Shown: piece by piece, positions 1-8,637 of the stretch
How the letters are laid out: each line of letters starts with the position of its first letter
Position numbering within the stretch: position 1 is the first letter of the stretch
NCBI GenBank assembly: GCA_003573635.1
Contig: QUTJ01031673.1
Location: 1 to 14,709, forward strand
Direction of reading: 5' to 3'
Length of the DNA stretch: 14,709 nt
From: Goniomonas avonlea
Taxonomy: Eukaryota > Cryptophyceae > Goniomonadida > Goniomonadaceae
Made by a program: the position numbers and the translations under genes
The notes under the pieces: generated by a model
The model's database searches: none
What the model saw: the letters and a program-made list of their open reading frames with translations, nothing else
Told to the model about the DNA's origin: nothing

Positions 1-1223
1 CCCGCCTCCACCATCTCGCGGTCACTAACAAAGAGGACTCTGACATTTCATTACGCGTGACAAATGCGGGCAAGCTCACCTCATCGCAATCCTGCTTGAG
101 GCAGACAAGATGCGCGGGCCCAAAATTTTGAGAGTCTCGTCCACGTCGTCGTCCTCCTCCGCTTCGTCTGCTTCCTGCTCGAGCAACTGGAACATCTGCG
201 ATATCGTGAGAAACACACGGCAACCTGATTGGACACTGGGGAAATTTCTGTGCGCGAGCCAATGTGGTCTGAAATGGAACACCGGGACCGGACATCGGAG
301 TTTTGCCACTCCGAGTGATGGCGAAGCGTGATGGGCGATATGGGACTAAGGTCGAGGGCGCAGCACACCTCTTGCAGAGCTTCCGAGTCGACCGCCCAGA
401 GCTCGTCTGAGTCACGCTTCCTCAAGATTCTGCATGGAAGGATGAGCGAGGCAGGAAAGGGAGAGTGGGGGGAGCAGGAGAGTGAGAGGGAACGGAGAGA
501 AGGTTGGAGGAGAGAAATGGGTTCAGGAAGGTTTGGGAAACATTGACTGCTCGAGTGACCCACCCGCGAATGACCTTTGTATGCTCGGTCATCTCATCGC
601 CGTACAGCATCATGAGTGCCAGGACACGGGGAGTGTGATTCTGCGAAATGAGTCAGGACCTCATCGTCATCTCATGAAGCAGTTTTTCGTCGGCACCGCG
701 CAATGACAGCCGTACCATGGCGAGAGTACCAGAATAAACCAGCTTGGCCAACCCGAGCAACGCTTGATGCGCAGGCTCCATTGTCGCAACGGGACTCATT
801 TCCGGAGCTAAAATTTGTGTGAGCCAGAGGACGCAACCACACGAAACAGTCGAGATCGGGACAGCAACGGAGACAGGGACAGAGCGCAATCAGTCGGAAG
901 GGCGCTCACCGAATTGATCTTTTGCGATGATAACGTGACGAGTGTAGTCCAGAAGGGCGATGGACAGGTCAGCAGGTGGCGCGACCTTCAACTCTGCAAT
1001 TGGAGCGGACCCACCGAAGAGTAAAAGGACGTCGACGGCCAACGGGAACACCTAGGCAACGAGATTAGACACCAAGAGGCATCTCTAGTCTCTTCTCGTC
1101 TCAAGATCTGACGTCTATCCAGATACCATTGTAGTATGACTGCCCAGATCGCATGGCAACAGCAATCTGACACACCAACTGGTTCGGACTCTCTCTCTCT
1201 CACTCACTCGTTCTCATTCTCAA

Positions 1224-1261
<38 letters not shown>

Positions 1262-4200
1262 TGTCTCTCTCACTGTCTCTGTCTGTCTGTGTCTGTGTCT
1301 GTGTCTGTCTCTCTCTCGCCCCCCTTCCCCCTCTCTCTCTCGCTCTCTCATCACACAGAGAGACATCCGGTCGCAGATAGTTAGGTTTCTTCACACCTGA
1401 GAAACAACAATGGCGGAACTCATCTGTTGAACTTACAGTGTAGCGACCATCGTCGGAGGCATGCATCAGCAGAGGGACAGCATGAGAATACCAGGTGTCG
1501 CGGCTGACACGCAGCTCTTCCAGCGCAGCTGACAAATCCTTGGGTTCTTCATTGACACAAGCTTGGTACTGCCACATGATATCCGCAGCAAGAATTTCCA
1601 AGCACGGGCAAACGATCTGCGAAGAATCCTCTCAGCAAAAAACGCTGAAGACAATTGGTCTCGTGATGACATCGAGGACGAAGAAATGAGCAGACAGGCT
1701 CAAGGAAGCCACCCCCAGTCCAGCACCCACTCTCAGTCAAAGCAAAAAGGCACACCTCAGGGATATCAACGCCATCATCGTGAGCATCACCCAGGATATG
1801 GGCGACCTCGGAGAACAGAGTGGGGCTGTGGAGGTCAAGCTTGCCGCTCAAGTGCTGGAGACGCCGCAGCGCAAGTTCCAGCTTCTTGTCGTCGATTTTC
1901 AACTGGCACAGGAGTCACAGGTCTGACCGATGGAAATCACGGAGTCACCTTCTTATCGCGAGACAAGTCCCGGAACTTCGCCACAATGTCATCACCCAGC
2001 TTGCCGACCATGGCCTGAGCATCGGACCGATGCGCAGTCTCCGCAACCATCAGGGACCCCAGTGTGAGGGCGGTAAAATGAAGCACAGAGCGGCTTGTGC
2101 TCTTGGTGTACACGGATGTAAGGAGCGACACTAACTCCTTGAATCGCTGCAAGAGAGGGTTAGAGACAGGGACACACAGTACGGGGGTTTCAAGGCAGAC
2201 GGGGAGGACAGACAGGACACGTCATAGGACGGGGCACTCGTTGCGGAACATGGGAACATGGGGACACTCCCAGACCATCGCAGCCAACACAGAATCAGAG
2301 CAAGGCGCGAGGGCGTACCTTGGCCTGCCCAGTCATGTTCATGGCTTTGAAGTCGAAATAACGAGGGATCATCACCAGCTCCTCGACTTTCTCCTCATCC
2401 GCCTGAAACTTGACCAGTAACGCTGGAAGCACCTTGAAGAGGTCAAACATTTGTTCGGCCACGTCAAACCCCTGGAGGCGAAGTCAGGAACAGGATGAGA
2501 AGGCTAGTTGTCACCTTAGGAATCGATTTCTTGTCGCCCTTCTTGCCAGCTTTCCCAGCAACGAGGGACGTCACAGTGCGCAGGACCTGAAGGAACGAAT
2601 CAACACGAGAAAAAGAAGAAAAGACGGTATCATGCTCATCAAGAAGAAAAAATTGCGGACCTTGATGAGGTTGGTTTGCTCAAGTTCTGTCAGAGGTTCT
2701 TCGGAGGAACCCTTGGGCAAGCCTTTCAGCGCAAGGTTTGCAATGGCTGACCAGCGCTGCCAAAGCCAGGTGAGGGAAAGCAACGCGAGGTGAACGACAC
2801 GCAAGCACCCGGACCGCACCCACAGAGAACACATGAATCACCTGCAGAGCATCAACGGAAATCCAGAGGAACTCGAGCACAGCCGTGAGATCGTCACACT
2901 CAGGAGCGTGTTCAGAGATGAAGCCGAGGATCATACGGAGAGACGCTTGGTTCTTTTCATCTGCGAAGCAAATTCAGGACACAGTGCTGCAACGCCTCGT
3001 GAGGCAACCGACTCACCCTCGTCTTCAATGTCTTCGGTCTGAAGTTCGATCACCATGGCAATGAACGAAGCCGTGGCGTGACGGACTTTCTCGTTGGCAT
3101 CCAGAATTCCTTGATACACCTGTGGACTGCTTCAACCTTTGTCCAAGTTTACGGGCAGTGTGCGCAGCGCTCACCTGGGGGACGTCTTCATCGTCCAGCA
3201 CACCTTGTCTGTGTGGTGTCAGTGGGCTCGGGAGCAGGAACGAGGGCATAACAGCTTACCGGCACAAGAGCTCCAGCAAGCGGATCGCCATGGCGGCCAC
3301 TTCCGTGTCCTTGTCTAAACGCAAGCCAACGAGCCGACCCTGCGAAATACGTCTTCAGTCTTGTCCACATTGGCATGGTGGCTAGATACCTTGAAGCGCT
3401 CAGTGAACAGCTTTAATTGTGGAATGCGGTCTTCTTGCTGGTACAAGTTCTCCAGAGCAGCAATCGCTGTCACGCGAACATCCTTGTCCTGCATCAACTC
3501 TTTAGACCTCGTGGTGAGTAGGTCGGATAACTTAGGTCGGATAACATCTGTGGATGATACCCTCATATGGCTCCACATTATCATGCCACGAATGTCCTTC
3601 TGAGAGAAATATGCACCTTGTCGTTCAGAGCCCAACCCAGATACTTGAGGTACGAGTCTTGGAAAAACTCGGACCGCAGGTTGTCCATCCAGCGACCCAA
3701 CCCTTCCATGCACACGGATCTGACTGCTGGGCTGACATCCCGATAGCGATGCATGAAAACGCTGCAACGGATTAGTTACAGACAGCAAGAGCAAACCAGA
3801 ATAATCACCTGTCCCAGAACATGCTCCGCACGTCGTCCAAAGCCCTGCGAGTTTCCTGCAGTTCTGACAGTTCGTGCTTCAAGCGCAACGCGCGCTGTTG
3901 CACAACTTTGCTTTTTCCTGACTCGTCAGCGTTCAGTTGGCGCTGAGTGGTATCGAGCTGTCGCAGCAGCGTGTTTGAGTGCCCAATCAAACCGTCCACA
4001 ACCCGGACTGAAGCAATCGTGGCGGCCAAACGGAACGCCTGAAGTTTGGACCTGAAATGTAATCAAAATTAGCTGGGGTGCCGTCGCCATGAGGTGACTC
4101 ACGCAGAGATCGCGGTCAACCACTTCCGCAGGTCAGTCATTGTGTCGTTTTCTTCCGACACCAAATGACTGAGATCAATGTCGCTGATCACACGCTCCCA

Positions 4201-5126
4201 GAATGCCTCAAAGTTCGCACGAAACCGCTTAAAATCTTTGTGTTTTGATGTGAGCGGGTTGACCACAGAGTCCTCGGAAGCCTGTCCCGAGTAAGCATGA
4301 TGAGGTCGAGCAATTTCGACACACCTTGACGTGGTCCGCAAGTAGAGAAACGACTTCATCTGCATCACCGTCCTCAAACTCATCAAAGAACCCAGGAGCG
4401 TTCGCACAACCCGCCGCCTGGATTATCGTCAGCACGAGAGAGCTGATTCATGGACTTTCACCTCGAGGACAAACACAATGAGTTCATACATAGCCGAGGA
4501 AGCCGAGTCACCCTTCAAATCTTTGGCCCGCGATTTAGATTCTGATGGTAGCGCTGAACTGTTTGTCTTAACAATTTCTGTGTCAAACGATGTAAGCAGT
4601 CGAGAACTGCTGATCACTTTGTATCACCGAGGAGAGAGCCCCCACTCGGAACCCGAGAGGTTTTCTTGCTGCTCGCTGCCGGGCTCTTGCGCGCAGATCC
4701 ACGAGGTGTTTTCTCAGCGCCTCCGCGAGAGGTTTTCTCGGCACCTCCGCGAGGAGTTTTCTTCGCGGCACTTCCCTTGACTGCACTCGGGGCCTTTGCC
4801 GCGCTTGTGGGAACCTTGGGAGGTCGTGCCGGAGTCTTCTTGACACTGCTCGGCTCGACTTTCTTCTCAGAAGCGGGTGTCTTTTTGGCACTGGAAGCTG
4901 CAGCCTTTTTCTTGCTGGCTGGGGTTTTCTGCACGATGCGTAAGTCCCGAGGACGATGACATCACGGCAGACCTTGACACTCGGACCGGATTGAAACTCT
5001 TCCTCAGAATGCTGCCCTTCAGAATCAGAGCCGTCTTCAGCATAGCTGGGGCGTGTCAGGTCAAATGGAAGACCAGAAGGAAGACAACCTGGGTTGCGAA
5101 GTTGGGTTGCTTCGCGTTCGGCGCAT
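1..5126 (-). CDS. SCC3: Cohesin subunit SCC3/STAG (stromalin), 25 exons, 3' end outside window
   Basis: SCC3/STAG binds the SCC1 kleisin in the nuclear cohesin ring and is needed for sister-chromatid cohesion. Exons (high to low): 5126-5089, 5045-4973, 4928-4628, 4577-4462, 4417-4325, 4281-4103, 4051-3809, 3761-3617, 3488-3390, 3339-3260, 3208-3175, 3119-3017, 2960-2842, 2756-2661, 2586-2515, 2471-2319, 2146-1949, 1902-1756, 1616-1437, 1051-910, 807-716, 640-564, 429-294, 195-80, 39-<1. All join in frame, giving 1023 codons, close to the usual 1000-1200. Residues 1-37 are acidic and 38-137 a Lys/Pro/Ala-rich tract. The stromalin conservative domain starts near residue 348 (VFMHRYRDVSPAVRS, DSYLKYLGWALNDK, LKLFTERFK). 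Later HEAT-like matches are LPALLVKFQADEEKVEEL and MIPRYFDF. The ATG at 5126 needs a 43-nt first intron; the longer open frame to 5239 has no ATG. Identity is sure; single exon edges, especially 640-294, are less so. Confidence 0.9.
1052..1436. repeat. Microsatellite-rich SCC3 intron
   Basis: This is the longest intron of the SCC3 gene (385 nt). From about 1190 to 1350 the plus strand is runs of CT, about ten CA units, then TGTC/TGTG/TC runs, so the transcribed strand is GA/GT rich. The alternating CA/TG stretch could adopt Z-DNA and the CT/GA stretch could form a triplex; both are inferences from composition. The open frames through it in both directions are artefacts of the dinucleotide repeat. 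Confidence 0.9.
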
Positions 5127-5269
5127 CGCTTGGGCTGGTTGTCAAGGCGGTTGACGTTGGCGGGAAAAAAATGGGGGTTTGTCCGAACACAACAGTCAGC
5201 AAAGTTTATCGAAGTTCGTGGTTTGCTCGTGTGGACCACGAAACCAGAGACGCAGAGAGAGAGGCAAAA
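5127..5269. promoter_or_regulatory. Shared divergent promoter of SCC3 and the EF-hand gene
   Basis: Only 143 nt separate the predicted ATG of SCC3 (5126, minus) from that of the EF-hand gene (5270, plus), so both core promoters and 5' leaders must fit here or overlap the neighbour. It contains TTGGCGGGAAAA at 5157-5168, a perfect match to the classical E2F/DP element, about 31 nt upstream of the SCC3 start. Cohesin genes are commonly G1/S-regulated, which fits, but the site is predicted from the motif alone. A CT/GA-rich patch lies near 5250-5264. Confidence 0.55.
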
Positions 5270-6295
5270 ATGCGCTTGTTCCGTTTGGCGCCGCGGGTTG
5301 CACGGTTACAGGCTGGCCGTGGACAGTTGCCAAATGGTCGGCGATCTATGTCAACACAGTCGATGGGTGGAAGCGGGGTGAAGATTGCTGTCGGTGTCGT
5401 CGCTGCGGGAGCGGTTGTCGGCACCAGGTACACTCTGATTTGTTGTTTGTACGGTCCTGACTCGCTGTAGCTATGTGTGGTGGAAGGGGTCACAGGCTGT
5501 TCAAGCAGTCTCACGGGTTCGTATGAGTCCACGCGACGCTGAAATAGCCATGAAGCATTTGGAAAGTGTGCAGAAATTGAGCAACTCTGCTCACGGAACT
5601 GCATCACCTCGGCTTTGGTTCCAAAAAGCCGCCTTCGGGAGTCTTGAGCCTGATGCGCAGGGACGCGTCCCCGTTGCCAAATTGAAGGAGCTCCCAGCAT
5701 TGCAAAAGATATCCGAGGCAGGTGGCTTCGACTTGTTCCGGTTCTTTGATCGCCATAATGACGGAAAGGTCGATTTTTTAGAGGTGCGCCCCGACAGACC
5801 CTTTCTTGGCGTCTGATTTTGGACTTAACAGTTTCAATCTGGTTTGGTCTTGCTGACAGAAATGTTGTCCACGCCACCGCCCACCCGCGCACACGTTGAC
5901 GGGGTGTTGTTCACCTTCCTCGATGCTGAGGCAACTGGCGCTGTTACCATGGAGGATTTGACGTCATGGCTCTCCGGCGCCATAACTATTGGCGTTGTAC
6001 CCAGCAGCATTTTATTTGAGGGCCAAGGTTTGTTAATATGAGTTCTGATCAGACGATGACGAATCCACCACAGGTGGTAAGCGTCGTGCTTTGTCTGACG
6101 AAGAAGTCGCGAAGCGAATCATGAAGGAATTTGATGTCAGCCACAGCGGAACGCTGTCCTTTGCTGAGTTCAAGGTGCGGTTTTCTTTCATATTCCTTCG
6201 TGCTGACTTTTGACGTGCAGGAGTTCAGTGCGCGTGTACTGGACACGAGCATCTTTGAGCTTGGAGTTACTGAATGGGCAAAACGTCAAAAATAA
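5270..6295 (+). CDS. Membrane-anchored (probably mitochondrial) calcineurin-B-like EF-hand protein
   Basis: Exons 5270-5427, 5471-5783, 5832-6027, 6074-6174 and 6221-6295 join in frame to 280 residues; introns are 43-48 nt. The N-terminus (MRLFRLAPRVARLQAGRG) is Arg-rich and lacks acidic residues, like a mitochondrial presequence. A hydrophobic segment at about residues 37-55 (KIAVGVVAAGAVVG then YVWW) looks like a single membrane anchor. The rest resembles a four-EF-hand calcineurin B/NCS fold: a degenerate first hand (EPDAQGRVPVAKL), loop DRHNDGKVDFLE followed by FQSGL, loop DAEATGAVTMED (Asp, not Glu, at position 12), and loop DVSHSGTLSFAE. The second loop has His at position 3. Splicing at 5783/5832 restores the Phe-rich exit helix after loop two, which supports the model. 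Ca2+ sensing at a mitochondrial membrane is an inference; no catalytic domain is seen, so it may partner a phosphatase or transporter. Confidence 0.82.
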
Positions 6296-6680
6296 CAAAT
6301 CATGGTGTCTTTTGACAGAAACTGCCATTGCTCCTTCGTCAAACAACATTTTACAAATGATCACACAGAAGCAGACAATCAATATCACACAAATTTCCTG
6401 GCACATTTTCCTTTGCGGATTCAGCCACTCAGGCCCTGACCGGCATCGGTCTCATAGTTCGATTAGTAACACTAGGACTAGCATTAACGGTGCGCATACA
6501 GGCAGCATAGAATTGGGCATCAACAATCCTCGCTGGCACCGCAGGCACTTTCTTTCTTTCCACGCCGCGAATGACACATTCACGCGCATAATATGTACAC
6601 CCCTTCACCCCAATTTGGATTTCCAAACGGAGCGGAGCGTGACTCTTGCCGGGCCCCAACTCTTGCCCTTGACCACCGTT
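6296..6680. other. Convergent 3' region between two genes
   Basis: This stretch lies between the stop of the EF-hand gene (plus) and the predicted TGA of the next gene (minus), so it should hold both 3' UTRs and polyadenylation sites. On the minus strand a frame stays open from about 6659 to a TGA at 6429 (ending RTMRPMPVRA). It could be an alternative last exon of the minus-strand gene if an intron with donor at GTGAGAATG (6719 downward) and an acceptor near 6660 were used. That acceptor has no pyrimidine tract, so I prefer the UTR reading. Nothing else is recognised. Confidence 0.5.
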
Positions 6681-8031
6681 TCAATCCGGCGCAGCAACAG
6701 CGAGCAGTGACATTCTCACGTATCCCCGCACCCTTTCGATATCCTGTCCTCCGTGTGAGAACTAGCAGAAGCCATGGAGTGTGCTCACCTCTTCTGAAGC
6801 GGGGATGGTCCCCCAATCAATAACTGCAACAGCAGCTGCTACTGTCTCCTCTGCCTCGTTCTCAGCAGCGTCCACAGCACCACACAGCTGCACAGTTGTC
6901 ACTAGTCGCTTCTTTGCGCGACCGTGCCCCTGAAGTAAAAGGTAAAAATCAAGACCCCACGAGTGGAAAACAGACACGGGAATCCTCTCTCTCTCACCTG
7001 TCGCATATCCAATGTAGTTGTGACTGCACGTCGGAGGGCTTCCGCCTGAGCCCATGCTGCCACTCGGGCATCGCAGAGGCGCCGAATTAGCTCAAGCTGT
7101 TGCGAGCATCTCCGAGAGACTCTGCCCATCGAAGCAGCAATCTTGGCAGCATCCTCGCTGTTGACTTATTGTAAAAAAAGAAACGAATCTGCCACTGGAG
7201 AGATGCCACGCACCTAGGACGGGGCACAACGATCGGGGCTTCCTCGATGGATTCGACATGATGATTATCTATCAGAACCTCGATTGCAGTTGGGATCACC
7301 TCGCACGCCTTGGAACGTGATTTACGAGGCTTTCGAGGTTGTGCTGGCTTGCAGCGCTTGGGGGCATCGGGAGCTCCTCCCCTGACGCCGGGTTCCGAAT
7401 TGGGTTTCGGCGCCAAAGCGACTGATTTGATAATCTGGGAAGCAAGAGAGACAGGTACTTCCTTCTTAGGTGTTTCTTTCTTGGTACGTGCACGTTTTTT
7501 AGGCGTCTCGGTGAGGGTCGTGGCAAGTTTTGCGTCCACGGAGGGCTGTCCGTTGAAACTCCACGAAGTCACAGTCACCTCTGCTCTTGGAGCGTTGCTC
7601 CGACTCTGTGCCATCACAGCTCTGTCATTCGCCGGACAAACAACAAAGGAGAGCGTGGGCGCCCCAGTTCCGGGGGTTGGGGTTGGAGCTGCAGACAGAT
7701 CGCGCCCAATGGAGCAACGCTCGGACGAGTGCAAAGAAAAGGGACTCGGGCTTCTCGGCGGGGTCACAGACACTCGCAAGGCAGTTGCAGGGGAAATGGG
7801 CGTTTGGGCCTGAGAGCTTTCGCACAATCCATTCTGCTCGACAAATAAAGGAAGATTGTTGAGGGACATCTTCGAATCACGGGTCGTGAGACGATCCTGA
7901 AGCCGTTGCCTCAGACATTGCCCAAGCTCGTTCATCTCCATATCGTCAAAATCTCCTGGGAAACTTGGTGCAGTCTGTGCCATTCGGAAGTAACTTCCTG
8001 CTGAAGACACGCTGTGGTCCACCTCAGCCAT
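6681..8031 (-). CDS. Unrecognised basic/proline-rich, probably nuclear protein
   Basis: Exons 8031-7214, 7157-6998, 6929-6789 and 6743-6681 join in frame to 393 residues; introns are 56, 68 and 45 nt. I do not recognise a family. The N-terminal part (starts MAEVDHSVSSAGSYFRMAQ) is acidic with a possible helix (FDDMEMNELGQCLRQRLQDR). Then comes a Ser/Pro-rich stretch with proline-directed sites (TPPRSPSPF, TPTPGTG). Lys/Arg clusters around residues 195-260 (TPKKRARTKKETPKK and RKPRKSRSK) suggest nuclear localisation and DNA or chromatin contact. The last third is predicted helical and Ala/Arg-rich (EDAAKIAASMGRVSRR, AAWAQAEALRRAV, then an acidic AAENEAEETVAAAVAV). The start is the first ATG in frame; the frame extends upstream only through non-ATG codons. 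The last exon is the least certain part. Confidence 0.68.
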
Positions 8032-8308
8032 GTTGGCAGAGAAAAACAAAGAAAGCCAACGTCCTGGTTGAGCTTTTTTCCTTCCTCTTGGGAGTTCGAC
8101 GCGGAAAATCCAAGTGGATCAAACGTGGTGAGGGGGATTGAGGGAAGATGAGTTCCAAATCAACGAACCGGCGCCGCCTCCGCAAGGTGACAAACGCTTG
8201 AGATTGCCACGCAGACACGTCGCGAACCACCTTCCTTGATAGGTACATTGTAGCTGTTAACTGCACCACGCTGACACCACCAATGAGCAGCGATTCGCGT
8301 AATGACAT
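8024..8308 (-). CDS. Short upstream ORF overlapping the next gene's start (doubtful)
   Basis: A 94-codon ATG-started frame (MSLRESLLIGGVSVVQLTAT...) ends with a TGA three bases after the ATG of the basic-protein gene (8031), in the overlap ATGGCTGA. Its first 25 residues are moderately hydrophobic (LLIGGVSVVQLTATMYLS), like a weak membrane or mitochondrial anchor; the rest is Arg-rich and ends in FFVFLCQHG. It may be a real small protein, a uORF controlling the downstream gene by termination-reinitiation, or a chance frame in the 5' leader. No family is recognised and no introns are apparent. Confidence 0.22.
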   Translation of the reverse strand: MSLRESLLIGGVSVVQLTATMYLSRKVVRDVSAWQSQAFVTLRRRRRFVDLELIFPQSPSPRLIHLDFPRRTPKRKEKSSTRTLAFFVFLCQHG

Positions 8309-8637
8309 GCTGGACAATCTATCCGTCAACCAGCTGTAATTTTTTTCTGGAACAATGCTTCAAACTCGAAACGGCATCTGCCGGATCGCAAGCAAGTTGA
8401 AGCGACGCTTGGACTCAGAGCTTCGCTACCGCCAAACTTATCCAAATTTGGACCCCAAATTCAAATTTGAGTTTCCGTAAATGCTTCCGTAAAAATTGCA
8501 ATCGCCATAAAAGTGCCCGCTTGATTATATCAATAATCCGACCCATTTGGTTTTGGATCACGTATTGGGCGCGTGGAGAAACGGCTGCGGATTTCGGCTG
8601 TGCGCTTCCGCTCGAAGATCTCGACCCACCCTCAAAG
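8309..8637. promoter_or_regulatory. Promoter region of the Zn2Cys6 gene with CGG-N6-CCG and CArG-like sites
   Basis: No gene is seen in this stretch between two divergent genes. It holds CGG(N6)CCG at 8372-8383, the inverted-triplet form bound by some Zn2Cys6 dimers (PPR1/UaY type). It also holds the 12-bp palindrome TCCAAATTTGGA at 8441-8452, whose core CCAAATTTGG matches the MADS/SRF CArG box, and a TTCCGTAAA direct repeat around 8472-8493. These are motif matches only. The frame leading into 8638 is open back to 8467 but has no ATG before 8638. Confidence 0.4.

Noticed and set aside
1136-1384. Ser/Leu/His-rich plus ORF and its antisense Arg/Glu-rich partner at 1200-1601
   Set aside because: The repetitive part is translation of the CT/CA microsatellite inside an intron. 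Only 1437-1616 of the minus frame is a real exon.
4583-5239. Single 218-codon minus-strand frame covering the SCC3 N-terminus
   Set aside because: Its first codon is GTG, not ATG, and it reads through two 43-44-nt introns and then out of frame in the Lys/Pro exon. The spliced model from the ATG at 5126 keeps all later exons in frame.
5206-5892. 228-codon minus-strand frame
   Set aside because: Lies antisense across the well-supported EF-hand exons and has low-complexity, unrecognisable translation.
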